NCBI GenBank assembly: GCA_963740455.1
Contig: CAVUEF010000007.1
Coordinates: forward strand, 186,001 to 250,000
Reading direction: 5' to 3'
Source of the DNA: Paucibacter sp963740455
GTDB taxonomy: Bacteria > Pseudomonadota > Gammaproteobacteria > Burkholderiales > Burkholderiaceae_C
DNA length: 64,000 nt
The notes under the pieces are model-generated. The model saw nothing but the letters and a program-made list of their open reading frames with translations, was not told the origin of the DNA and made no database searches. Shown in pieces: positions 27,257 to 40,242 of this stretch (the stretch's first letter is position 1; the number at the start of each line of letters is the position of its first letter). The translations under genes and the position numbers were made by a program.

Positions 27257-29396
27257 TCAGCCCGCGCTGTGCGCGTGGTTCGAGCATTGTGCTTGGGCCT
27301 CAGCGACCTTCAGCACCCACAGTGCATGCGCCGGGACCATCAAGGTCGAGTCCCGCGGCCATTCACAGTCTTGCAACTCGGCACTGCTGTCGAGCAACAG
27401 GCGCCAAGGCCCATCTCTGATGGTGAATGGCGTCTGCTCGGGCGCGGGATTGAAAATGACCATCAGCGCAGCTTGCTCGGCGCCGGCTTGGCGAAGTTGC
27501 ACTGCAAATGCGTAATTGCCGGAGGCGTGCCAATCATCAGGGCTCATCTCTTGACCGCCGGGGTTGAACCAGCACGAGCAGGCCTCGCCGGCACTGCCTG
27601 GCGGCGCGACAAACCAGTTGGCGTGGTGGAACAGCGGCTCGCTGCGGCGCAGGCTCAGCAATTGCGCGACGAATGCTTGTGTCGTCGGCTCTGCACTGCT
27701 CCAGTCGAGCCACGTGACCGCATTGTCCTGACAATAGGCGTTGTTGTTGCCGCCCTGGCTGTGCCCGATTTCGTCGCCGCCGCACAGCATCGGCGTGCCC
27801 TGGGCCAGCGCCAGCGTGGCCAGCATGGCGCGGCGCACGCGGGCGCGGGTGGCTTGTATGGCGAGGTCCTCGGTCGGACCCTCGACACCGAAATTCGCGC
27901 AGAGTTCGCCGTCGCGACCATCGCGGTTGTCCTCGAGATTGGCGTGATTGTGTTTGCGGCTGTAGCTGACCACATCGGCCAGCGTGAACCCATCATGGAC
28001 CGCCACAAAGTTGACCGAAGCCAGGGGCGCACGCGAGCCATGCTGGAACAAATCGCTCGAACCCATGAAGCGCCGCGCCAACTCACCGCGCCCGATATTG
28101 CCGCTGCCCAGCCAATAGCCGCGCACCGCGTCGCGAAACTTGTCGTTCCACTCGATGAAGCGTCCCGGAAAATGCCCCAGTTGGTAGCCGTCATGGCCGG
28201 CGTCCCAAGGCTCGGCGATCAGGCGCGCGTCGGCCAGCACAGGATCCTGACGCAGCGCGGTGAAGAACGCCGCCTGCGGGTCGAAGCCTTGTGCCGTGCG
28301 CCCGAGCACGGGTGCCAAGTCGAAGCGGAAACCATCGACGCCCATCTCGCTGACCCAGTAGCGCAACGAGTCGAGCACAAACTGGGTGACGCGGGGATGC
28401 GCGCAGTTGAGCGTATTGCCGCAGCCGCTGATGTTCTCGCTGCGGCTCTTGTCGTCAGCGGCGAGCCGATACCAACTTGCGTTGTCAAGGCCTCGAAAAC
28501 TCAGCGTGGGCCCGAGCTCGCTGCCCTCGGCCGTGTGGTTGTAGACCACGTCGAGCACCACTTCCAGGCCGTGCTGGTGCAAGGCCTCGACCATCTGCCG
28601 GAACTCGGCGGCAACCGCAGTCGGATCGTCACGGTTCGCGGCACAAGCCAGTCTCGGGTCGGGACAGAAGAAACCCAGCGTGTTGTAGCCCCAGTAGTTG
28701 GGCAAACCGAGCTTCGCCAGATGCGGCTCAGCCAGGCTGTATTGCACCGGCAACAGCGACAAGGTGGTCACGCCCAAGGCCTTGAAGTGCGCAATCGCTG
28801 CCGGGTGTGCCAGCCCGGCATAAGTGCCGCGCAGCATCGTCCGCAATACCGGCATGGCGCATCGAAAACCCCTTCACATGCACCTCGTACAACACGACAT
28901 CGGCCGCGGCGTGACGCGGCGCGCCGGCCCGCAGCGCAGCCTGCAGCGGCGCCTCATGCGGCGCAACACGCGCCTTCAGCGCTTGCGTGGCGTTGTCGCG
29001 CAAGTCCATCGAGTGCGCCCCGTCAGGGTGGCCCACCTCATAGCCATGGTGTTCTGCACCGAGAACGAAGTGCCCGACGATTTCGCGCGCCCAAGGGTCG
29101 AGCAGCAGTTTGTGCGGATTGAAGCGATGGCCTTGCCGAGGTGAATAGGGACCGTACGCCCGCAGGCCATAGACAAGACCTGGCCCCACATCGGTCAAGA
29201 AACCATGGAACACGCCGTCAACCGGTCCGTGCAGGGCATAGCGACGCAGCTCTGCCTGACCTGACGCATCGAAGATGCACAGCTCGACGCGCTGCGCATG
29301 TTCCGAGAAGACCGCAAAGTTGACGCCGCCGTCACGCGCCAGCGAGCCCAGCGGTGCGTCGCGGCCCGCCTGCAATTGATCAGGAAGCAGTGACAT
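27257..29396 (-). CDS. glgX: Glycogen debranching enzyme GlgX, interrupted by a frameshift
   Basis: The gene is spread over two frames. The first part starts at 29396 (MSLLPDQLQAGRDAPLGSLA) and covers the CBM48 region up to VLYEVHVKGFSMRHAGIADD. The second, beginning LRGTYAGLAHPAAIAHF, continues to the stop at 27257 and holds the GH13 motifs DVVYNHTAEG, GFRFDLAPVLG and AEPWDAG. The switch lies at about 28835, where a one-base insertion (or two-base deletion) is needed to restore a full-length debranching enzyme of roughly 712 residues. It may be a pseudogene, a strain mutation or an assembly error; lysS nearby has a similar defect. Joined, the protein is complete. Confidence 0.8.
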
Positions 29397-29609
29397 GGAT
29401 GGAAGATTCAGACGGGTTCGCCGCTCTGGCCGTGGCAGGGCTGAAAGGTGTTGGCATGTGCATCAAGGCGGACAGTGGCTGTGGCAGGCCGGATTGTCGC
29501 CTGTACCCGCCATGCCGCAGGCTGATCGTTTGGGCGCGTGGACCCGAAGCCGCAGATTTATCGCCGAATCTCAGGCACAGCCTAAAATTGCCGAAAATCC
29601 CATGAGCAG

Positions 29610-31126
29610 ATGATGACCGAAGCGCCCCATCCCCAAAGCCCCCCGACCGTCGACGAGAACCAGCTGATCACCGAGCGGCGCGAAAAACTCGCCGCCTTGC
29701 GTCAGCGCGTTGCTGTGCCGTTTCCGAATGATTTCAAGCCCGGCCACCGCGCGCTGGACCTGCTGCGCCGCTTTGGCGATCTGGACAACGAGGCGCTCGA
29801 AGCGCAGGCGGTGCAGGTGTCGGTGGCCGGCAGGTTGATGCTCAAGCGGGTGATGGGCAAGGCGAGTTTTGGCACGCTGCAAGATGCCACCGGCCGCCTG
29901 CAGTTGTTCGTCACGCGAGACGCGCTGGGCGACGAAGGCTATGCCGACTTCAAGCACCTCGACCTGGGCGACATCCTCGGCGCCGAAGGCGTGCTGTTCA
30001 AGACCAAGACCGGCGAGCTCTCCGTGCGTGTGGCAACGCTGCGCCTGCTCACCAAGAGCTTGCGTCCGCTGCCCGACAAGTTCCACGGCATGACCGACCA
30101 GGAGCAGAAATACCGCCAACGCTATGTCGACCTGATCACCGACGAGGCCGCACGCGAGCGCTTCGCCGCGCGCAGCAAGGCCTGAGCTCGGTGCGCCAGT
30201 TCATGGTCGAGCACGGTTTCATGGAAGTCGAGACGCCGATGCTGCACCCGATTCCGGGCGGCGCGAACGCCAAGCCTTTTGTCACGCATCACAACGCGCT
30301 CGACCAGCAGATGTTTCTGCGCATCGCCCCCGAGTTGTACCTGAAGCGTTTGATCGTCGGTGGCTTCGAACGCGTGTTCGAGATCAACCGGAGCTTCCGC
30401 AACGAAGGCATCTCGGTACGCCACAACCCCGAGTTCACGATGATGGAGTTTTATGCGGCCTACTGGACGCACCATGATTTGATGGACTTCACCGAGGCGG
30501 TGCTGCGCCACGCCGCGCGCGCCGCCACTGGCAGCGCCGCGCTCACCTATGCGGGCAAGCCCGTCGATCTGGACAAGCCCTTCGTGCGCCTGTCGGTGCG
30601 CGATGCCTTGGTTACCTACGCCGGCCTCACGGCCGCACAGGCCGAGGACGCCGAGCTGCTGCGCGAGCGGCTCAAAACCCTGGGCGAAGAAGCGCCCAAG
30701 CACTGGAAGCTGCCCGAACTGCAGTTCGGCATGTTCGAAGCGGTGGTCGAAGAGCAGCTCTGGCACCCGACCTTCATCATCGACTATCCGGTGGAAGTCT
30801 CGCCGCTGGCGCGCGCCTCGGACACGAATCCCGCCATCACCGAACGCTTCGAGCTCTTCATCACCGGCCGCGAATATGCGAACGGTTTTTCGGAACTGAA
30901 CGACGCCGAAGACCAGGCCGCGCGCTTCCAGGCGCAGGCCAGCAACAAGGACGCCGGCGACGAAGAAGCGATGTATTACGACGCCGATTTCATCCGCGCG
31001 CTCGAATACGGCATGCCGCCGACCGGCGGCTGCGGCATCGGCATCGACCGCCTGATGATGCTGATCACCGACTCACCCAGCATCCGCGACGTGATCCTGT
31101 TCCCGGCGCTGCGCAACGAGGCTTGA
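29610..31126 (+). CDS. lysS: Lysyl-tRNA synthetase (class II), interrupted by a frameshift
   Basis: The frame opened at 29610 encodes the anticodon-binding OB domain up to ERFAARSKA and stops at TGA 30183-30185. From 30182 the -1 frame continues LSSVRQFMVEHGFMEVETPM (motif 1) through GFERVFEINRSFRNEGIS (motif 2) to GMPPTGGCGIGIDRLMM (motif 3). Reading GCC-CTG instead of GC-CTG would restore an unbroken synthetase of about 505 residues. LysRS is normally essential, so a one-base sequencing or assembly loss in a run of C's is the simplest explanation. All catalytic motifs are intact on either side. Confidence 0.85.
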
Positions 31127-31135
31127 GCGCTGCGG

Positions 31136-31924
31136 TCAACGCTGCGTGAACACCGGTTTGCGCTTGTTGATGAAAGCCTCCATCCCCTCGCGCTGATCCT
31201 CGCTGCCGAACAGCGCGTGGAAGTAGCGCCGCTCGACCTTCACGCCGTCGCCCAGCGGCCCCTGGTAGGCCAGGTTGACCAACTCCTTGATCAGCATGAC
31301 TGACGGGCCGCTGTAGCTGTTGATGGCATCGGCCGCGGCCAGCGCTTCATCGAGCAGTTTGTCGGCGGCCACCACGCGCGACACCAGCCCGGCTGATTCG
31401 GCCTCCATCGCGTTCATCATGCGCGCGGTGAGCAGCATGTCCATCGCCTTGGCTTTGCCCACCGCGCGCGGCAGGCGCTGCGTGCCGCCGGCGCCGGGGA
31501 TGATGCCGAGCTTGATTTCGGGTTGACCGAACTTGGCCGTGTCGGCAGCGATGATGAAGTCGCACATCATCGCCAGCTCGCATCCGCCGCCCAGCGCAAA
31601 ACCCGACACTGCCGCGATGACGGGCTTGCGCACCTGCAGCAATGTTTCCCAGTTCTTCGAAACCAGCCCGCTCTTGAACGCGCTCATGAAGTTGTGCGGC
31701 GCCATGGTCGGGATGTCGGCCCCCGCGGCAAACGCACGCTCGCCTCCCGTCAGCACGATGCAGCCTATGCCTTCGTCAGCGTCAAAGGCCAGCAAGGCCT
31801 GCCCCAGCTCGTCCATCATCGGGTCGTTCAATGCATTGAGCTGCTTGGGACGGTTCAGCGTGATCAGGCCGGTCTTGCGCGCGCCTTCGCCGCGCTGCTC
31901 GGTGAGGATGTGTTCGTAAGTCAT
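31136..31924 (-). CDS. Enoyl-CoA hydratase (crotonase family)
   Basis: This 262-residue protein carries the crotonase oxyanion-hole segments AFAAGADIPTM and AVSGFALGGGCELAMMCDF, with Glu in GGCEL and Glu in GQPEIKLGIIPGAGGTQRL as the likely acid/base pair. It should hydrate 2-enoyl-CoA in fatty-acid or amino-acid catabolism. It converges with lysS with 9 bp between the stops. No other beta-oxidation gene is adjacent, so the pathway is not determined. Confidence 0.9.
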   Translation of the reverse strand: MTYEHILTEQRGEGARKTGLITLNRPKQLNALNDPMMDELGQALLAFDADEGIGCIVLTGGERAFAAGADIPTMAPHNFMSAFKSGLVSKNWETLLQVRKPVIAAVSGFALGGGCELAMMCDFIIAADTAKFGQPEIKLGIIPGAGGTQRLPRAVGKAKAMDMLLTARMMNAMEAESAGLVSRVVAADKLLDEALAAADAINSYSGPSVMLIKELVNLAYQGPLGDGVKVERRYFHALFGSEDQREGMEAFINKRKPVFTQR

Positions 31925-31975
31925 GCGGTTTGCTCCTTGCGTTGATGCGCAACTATAGGACCGATCGGTTGACCG

Positions 31976-33082
31976 TCACGGCGCGGCCTGCTGCGGCGGC
32001 GCCTTCAACATCAGGTCAACAAAGGTTTGCGCATCCTGTTGTATGCGCAGTCGCACCGGCAGGTATTGCAGTTGGGGTGCGATCCATACCTCAGCAGTCA
32101 AGTCTCCCCCGCCGGCCTCTTGCTGCGGTTTGAGGTGCCAGGTCTGAACCGGGCCCATCGGCGTATCCAGCGTTTCGGCGCCCATCACTTCATAGCGCCA
32201 GCCATAGAGTCGACGCGGCAGCGCCAGCGGCAGGGCGATCACGCGGCCCGGCTCGAGCGGCTCACGCCGGGTCAGGAACAACCAGGTCAATTGCACGAAC
32301 TGGCTGGCCGAATCTTGCGTTCCCGGCGCGGCGCTTTCACGCCTGCCATTGGCCAGCACCACCTGCGCGCCTTGGAACAACACCGATACCCGGCGCCGCT
32401 CGCGAAACAGGACCTTGGTGTCTTCGTCGTAGCGCAGCGGGCGCAGCCCCTGCGCGCCGAGTTCGCCATCGCTGGTCATGTGGCGCGCAATCAAGGGCAT
32501 GAACGAGGGACCCACCACCACGTCCAGATTGACCTGGTAGTGCGAGCCTTGGCGTATCCACTCGACCTGCGCATTGCCGTTGATCTCGCCGCGGTAGTTG
32601 CCAGTGAGCACATAGCTGAGCCGGGTCGACGCCGGCCATTCAAACGGCACGGGCGCCGATGCCGCGCTCGCAGCAGGCTCGGCAGCAGATGCCGGGCTGG
32701 CAGCGGCAAGTTCGGCGGCAGGCGGCGCGCTCGCCGCCACATCGACCGGGGCCGGTTCAGGCGGCTCGGTGGGCACAGGCAAATCGATGGCGGCTTCGAC
32801 TTCAGGCGACTGCGCCGCTGTGTCGGGGGCAGAGGCGGGTTCGGAGGCCGCCGGAGCAATTCTCTCGGGCGTACGCGGTTTGATGGCAGGTGCGGCGCTC
32901 GGGCGCGGTGGGTCCGCCAGCGCCAGCTCACGCACGTAGACCACTTGCAGGCGCTCTGGCATGGCGGAGGCCGCGCCCCAGTCGAGGCGAAGCTGCTGCA
33001 AGCTCGTGGCCAACCATCCATGCAAGGCCGCTACCGCCAGCACGCTGGTGGCAAATGCCAGGCGCCGGCGAGGTCTGGACAA
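31976..33082 (-). CDS. DUF3108-family protein with Pro/Ala-rich N-terminal half
   Basis: This 368-residue protein has a short N-terminal basic stretch and hydrophobic helix (RLAFATSVLAVAALHGWLA), then about 120 residues rich in Pro, Ala and Glu resembling a periplasm-spanning linker. The C-terminal half, from LSYVLTGNYRGEINGNAQVE, matches DUF3108. The family is envelope-associated with unknown function. It begins 4 bp after the DsbC-type gene ends. Confidence 0.78.
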   Translation of the reverse strand: MSRPRRRLAFATSVLAVAALHGWLATSLQQLRLDWGAASAMPERLQVVYVRELALADPPRPSAAPAIKPRTPERIAPAASEPASAPDTAAQSPEVEAAIDLPVPTEPPEPAPVDVAASAPPAAELAAASPASAAEPAASAASAPVPFEWPASTRLSYVLTGNYRGEINGNAQVEWIRQGSHYQVNLDVVVGPSFMPLIARHMTSDGELGAQGLRPLRYDEDTKVLFRERRRVSVLFQGAQVVLANGRRESAAPGTQDSASQFVQLTWLFLTRREPLEPGRVIALPLALPRRLYGWRYEVMGAETLDTPMGPVQTWHLKPQQEAGGGDLTAEVWIAPQLQYLPVRLRIQQDAQTFVDLMLKAPPQQAAP

Positions 33083-33086
33083 GGGC

Positions 33087-33809
33087 TCAGGAACGGGCTT
33101 GCAGCGCCTGCAAGCGCTGCTCCAGCTGCACGGCGGTCAAGGCACCGGGAGCGCGCTGACCGTCTTCAAACACGATGGCGGGCGTGCCGCTCATGCGGTG
33201 CTTGCGCATCGCCGCCGCGTTGCGTTCGATCGCCCCATCGTCGCACGGGCCCATCACCCGGGGTGCGGCGGTGCCATCGAGCATCCAGTTGCGCCAGGCC
33301 GCGGTGTGGTCTTTGGCGCACCAGATGGCGCGCGCCTTTTCAGGCGAATCACCGCCCAGAATCGGCACCACAAAGGTGTAGACGGTCAGATCCTTCATCT
33401 CTTGCAGACTGTGCTCGAAACGCTTGCAGTAGCCGCAATTGGGGTCGGCGAACACGGCAATGCGGCGCTTGCCATTGCCGACCTTCCAGACGATGGCATC
33501 CTTGAACGGCAAGCTTGCGAAGTCGATGGCAGTGAGCTTGTTGACGCGTTCTTCAGTCAGATTGCGCTTGGCGCGCACGTCGATCAGCTCGCCTTCGATC
33601 AGGTAGTTGCCAGAAACGTCGGTGTAGCGGATCTCGGTGCCGATGCGGATCTCCCACAGCCCCGGCATGGCGGACAGCTTGACCTCGTCGATCTTGGGCA
33701 AGGTGGGCAGGCGTTCGGCCAAGTTCTTGCGGATAACCGCCTCTTGCGCCAATGCGGCACCCGCCAGGACGGCAAGCGCGAGGGCAGCGGTAAATTTGCG
33801 AATCAGCAT
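33087..33809 (-). CDS. dsbC: DsbC-family thiol:disulfide interchange protein
   Basis: This 240-residue periplasmic protein has a signal peptide (ALALAVLAGAALA) and the redox active site CGYCKRFE in FADPNCGYCKRFEHSL. The N-terminal region corresponds to the DsbC dimerisation domain, and a cis-proline TPAIVFEDG segment follows. It should isomerise wrong disulfides in the periplasm. The DUF3108 gene follows by 4 bp, so the two are likely co-transcribed. DsbG is the alternative. Confidence 0.9.
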   Translation of the reverse strand: MLIRKFTAALALAVLAGAALAQEAVIRKNLAERLPTLPKIDEVKLSAMPGLWEIRIGTEIRYTDVSGNYLIEGELIDVRAKRNLTEERVNKLTAIDFASLPFKDAIVWKVGNGKRRIAVFADPNCGYCKRFEHSLQEMKDLTVYTFVVPILGGDSPEKARAIWCAKDHTAAWRNWMLDGTAAPRVMGPCDDGAIERNAAAMRKHRMSGTPAIVFEDGQRAPGALTAVQLEQRLQALQARS

Positions 33810-33907
33810 GGTGTTCCTCGGTAGGGGGCGAGTGGGTCAATGGGCGCGGTCAGTTGGCGAGTGCGGCACGCGCGGTTTCTCAGGCGCTGGAGAAGTGCCG
33901 CGCGTTG

Positions 33908-35029
33908 TCAGTTGGCGTCCAAGGCGCGCGCGGTCAGCCAGTGCTTGAATGGCGTCAGATGGTTCACTAGAGTGAGTCCACGATTGCGAAGTTCCTTCAA
34001 GGGCGCTTGCTCGCTGGCAAACAGATGCAACAGCCCATCGGTCAGCTGTCGCATCGCCCAGGTGGGTGCCAGACGCTCGCGCTCGTAGCGGCGCAGCAGC
34101 CGCGCGTCGCCCAAGCCACGCCAGCTTTCACGCTGAGCCAGAACCTCGACCAAAGCCGAGACATCGGCCAGGCCCAGATTCAGCCCCTGACCCGACAGGG
34201 GATGCACGACATGCGCGGCGTCTCCGAGCAAGGCCCAGCCCGGGCCGGTGAGCGTTTGCGCACGCCCCACACTCAAGGGCCAGACGAGCCGCTCGCTGGT
34301 CAAGCGCAGCTTGCCGGCAGCGCCGCCGGTGGCCTGGTTCAACGCCGCTTCGAAACCCTCGGGGCTGGCTTGCAGCAGGCCAGGCACCTGCGACTCGGGC
34401 ATCGACCACACCAGCCCGTACGAGTGTTCAGCGACGGGCCGATTGAAGGGCAGCAGTGCCAGCACGTCGGGCGAGCGGAACCACTGGCGCGCGCAGCCGA
34501 GGTGTGGCGCGTCGGCCACCAGCCGCGCGGCAATCGCGCTGTGGCCATAGGGTCGGCTGTCAAACACCACGCCCAGGCTTTCACGCGTCTTGGAGGCCCT
34601 GCCTTCGCACAGCGCGTGCAAGGCCGCCGGCACCGGCTTGTCAACGATCTGGATGTGCGGCGCAAAGCGCACGGCAGTGGCCAATTCCTGTTCGAGCGCG
34701 CCGGCGTCGACGATCCAGGCGAGCTCGCGCACACCTTGCTGCCAGGACGAGAAGTCAAGCGCGGCGCCTTCCCTGTCACCCTCGATGTGCATGTCATAGA
34801 CGGGCGTGGCGGCGTCCGCCGGCAGCGCGTCCCAAACCTTCAAGGCCTTGAGCAAGGCCACTGAAGAAGCGTTCAGCGCATAGGCACGCAAGTCTTGCGT
34901 CGGGTCGGACTGAGCGGTGGCGGATTGGCCGGGCAGCAGCGCAATGCGATGACCCTGACGCGCCAGCGCCAACGCCAAGCTGCGGCCCACACAGCCGGCC
35001 CCCGAAACCAGTACATCGAAACTCTCCAT
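33908..35029 (-). CDS. UbiH/UbiF/VisC-family FAD-dependent hydroxylase
   Basis: This 373-residue flavoprotein begins MESFDVLVSGAGCVGRSLAL, with the GxGxxG dinucleotide fold, and has GDAAHVVHPLSGQGLNLGLAD, the FAD ribityl-binding motif of ubiquinone hydroxylases. It probably hydroxylates a ubiquinone precursor. The ATG at 35029 is preferred to one 18 bases upstream because the fold starts immediately. It lies upstream of the DsbC gene by about 100 bp and diverges from ychF. Confidence 0.87.
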   Translation of the reverse strand: MESFDVLVSGAGCVGRSLALALARQGHRIALLPGQSATAQSDPTQDLRAYALNASSVALLKALKVWDALPADAATPVYDMHIEGDREGAALDFSSWQQGVRELAWIVDAGALEQELATAVRFAPHIQIVDKPVPAALHALCEGRASKTRESLGVVFDSRPYGHSAIAARLVADAPHLGCARQWFRSPDVLALLPFNRPVAEHSYGLVWSMPESQVPGLLQASPEGFEAALNQATGGAAGKLRLTSERLVWPLSVGRAQTLTGPGWALLGDAAHVVHPLSGQGLNLGLADVSALVEVLAQRESWRGLGDARLLRRYERERLAPTWAMRQLTDGLLHLFASEQAPLKELRNRGLTLVNHLTPFKHWLTARALDAN

Positions 35030-35245
35030 GCGGCCGATTGTAGGCACGGGTCAGCGGGTTTCCCCTGAAGGCGCGCAAAGCCCCCGTGCCCGCGCAAGTC
35101 GGTGAGCGCGCCGGCCTGGCAATGCGCACGCGCCGAACGCGCGGCCGGCGCGGCACGAGGGCGACTAAAATGCCTGTTTTGCGTCCCGCGCCACACGGCG
35201 CCTGGGACTCCACCCGACGCCGATAGGCCAATCCGAAAGTCACTC

Positions 35246-36340
35246 ATGAGCCTGAAATGCGGCATCGTGGGCCTGCCCAATGTGGGCAAGTCCACCCTCT
35301 TCAATGCCTTGACCAAAGCCGGTATCGCGGCCGAGAACTATCCCTTTTGCACCATCGAGCCCAATGTGGGAGTGGTCGAGCTGCCCGACCCGCGCCTGCT
35401 GCAACTGGCTGAAATCGTCAAACCCGAACGCATCCTGCCGGCGGTGGTCGAGTTCGTCGACATCGCCGGGCTGGTGGCGGGCGCCTCCAAGGGTGAGGGC
35501 CTCGGTAACCAGTTCCTGTCGCATATCCGCGAGACCGACGCCATCGTGAACGTGGTGCGCTGCTTCGAAGACGACAACGTGATCCACGTGGCAGGCCAGA
35601 TCGATCCGATTTCCGACGTCGAAGTCATCCAGACCGAGCTCTGTCTGGCCGACATGAGCACCGTGGAAAAGAGCCTGCACCGCTACATCAAGGCGGCGCG
35701 CTCGGGCAACGACAAGGAGGCCGCTGCGCTGGTCAAGGTGCTGGAGAAATGCCAGGCGGCCTTGAATGAAGCCCAGCCGGTGCGCTCGATCGACTTCAGC
35801 AAGGAAGAACTGCTGCTCGTCAAGCCGCTGTGCTTGATCACCGCCAAGCCCGCGATGTTCGTGGGCAATGTGGCCGAGGACGGTTTCCAGAACAACCCCT
35901 TCCTGGACCGCCTGACTGAATACGCGGCCAGGCAGAAGGCGCCGGTGGTTGCGATCTGTGCCAAGACCGAAGCCGATTTGGCCGACATGAGCGACGAAGA
36001 CCGCAGCCTGTTTCTGGCTGAAATGGGCCAGGACGAGCCAGGTCTGAATCGCTTGATCCGCGCCGCTTTCAAGCTGCTGGGCCTGCAGACCTACTTCACC
36101 GCCGGCGTCAAGGAAGTACGCGCCTGGACGATTCATGTCGGCGATACCGGCCCGCAGGCGGCCGGCGTCATCCACACCGATTTCGAGCGCGGCTATATCC
36201 GCGCCCAGACGATCGCCTTCGAAGACTTCATCGCCCACAAGGGCGAGCAGGGTGCGAAGGACGCCGGCAAGATGCGCGCCGAGGGCAAGGATTACGTGGT
36301 GAAGGATGGGGACGTGTTGAACTTCCTGTTCAACGTGTAG
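35246..36340 (+). CDS. ychF: Redox-regulated ATPase YchF (Obg-family)
   Basis: This 364-residue protein begins MSLKCGIVGLPNVGKSTLFN with the P-loop, then DIAGLVAGASKGEGLGNQFL (G3 region); NVAED and a C-terminal TGS domain (ERGYIRAQTIAFEDF) are typical. YchF binds ATP rather than GTP and affects ribosomes and oxidative-stress responses. The start at 35246 matches the canonical N-terminus. It is the last core gene before the accessory island. Confidence 0.95.
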   Translation: MSLKCGIVGLPNVGKSTLFNALTKAGIAAENYPFCTIEPNVGVVELPDPRLLQLAEIVKPERILPAVVEFVDIAGLVAGASKGEGLGNQFLSHIRETDAIVNVVRCFEDDNVIHVAGQIDPISDVEVIQTELCLADMSTVEKSLHRYIKAARSGNDKEAAALVKVLEKCQAALNEAQPVRSIDFSKEELLLVKPLCLITAKPAMFVGNVAEDGFQNNPFLDRLTEYAARQKAPVVAICAKTEADLADMSDEDRSLFLAEMGQDEPGLNRLIRAAFKLLGLQTYFTAGVKEVRAWTIHVGDTGPQAAGVIHTDFERGYIRAQTIAFEDFIAHKGEQGAKDAGKMRAEGKDYVVKDGDVLNFLFNV

Positions 36341-36868
36341 GCAGCACGCACATCAAATCGGACCGAAACAGTCCGGCACGGAACAGATGAACTGAACAGA
36401 CCTGCGACCTGCTCGGTATACCCTGTGACGAGCGGCGGACCCCAGACCTGCCGGAAGAGCTGTGTGGCCTTCCTTGCGGGGCCAAGACCAAGCAGACCGG
36501 GCTCCCCTGCAAGAGCACTGCGCTCTATGCCAGTGGACGCTGCAAGTTCCATGGTGGCCTGTCCACTGGTCCCACCAGCGAGGCCGGCAAGGCTATATCG
36601 GCGGCCAATGGGCGCAAAGGCGGTCGGCCGCGAAAGTGCACCGGAGCGGCTGGCTGACTTGACGGGGAGATTCCGGCCAAGCAGGTCTGCCGAAACTGAA
36701 CCCGATGGAGACGGCAAGGTTTCGGTAAGGGTGCATGGTTCAAAAACCAAACTGTGCATGCGCATCGAGAAGATTGACCTTGCCCTGGTCCGGATACCGT
36801 GCAGTTGCATCCCTCACGCCATTGAAAATGGGTTTGGCGAAACCTGGATCGAGCGACCGGGTGACTGT
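36341..36868. other. 528-bp junction between ychF and the defence operon, gene remnant only
   Basis: No complete gene is apparent. The only protein-like sequence is the HGG-type fragment at 36448-36657. From about 36660 to the end of the DUF499 gene the sequence gives no recognisable product in any frame. It is likely the left junction of the inserted island and has the look of a decayed or deleted region. Confidence 0.45.
36448..36657 (+). pseudogene. Remnant of a small Cys/HGG-motif protein typical of mobile elements
   Basis: In one frame the sequence reads CGAKTKQTGLPCKSTALY followed by SGRCKFHGGLSTGPTSEAGK and NGRKGGRPRK, ending at the TGA at 36655. The Cys-x-Cys and RCxxHGGLSTGP pattern belongs to short proteins I recall from plasmids and integrative elements; I know no function. 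There is no ATG or GTG start in the open stretch and the frame is closed by a TGA upstream, so I call it a broken gene. Its site beside the defence operon suggests it arrived with the island. Confidence 0.45.
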
Positions 36869-40237
<3,369 letters not shown>

Positions 40238-40242
40238 GTCTC

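Noticed and set aside
30170..30200. Programmed frameshift in lysS
   Set aside because: The site lacks a slippery heptamer or a known stimulating structure, and lysS is not known to use frameshifting.
33849..33917. Direct repeat GTCAGTTGGCG at 33849 and 33907
   Set aside because: Two 11-bp copies between genes without further structure; probably chance or a small duplication.
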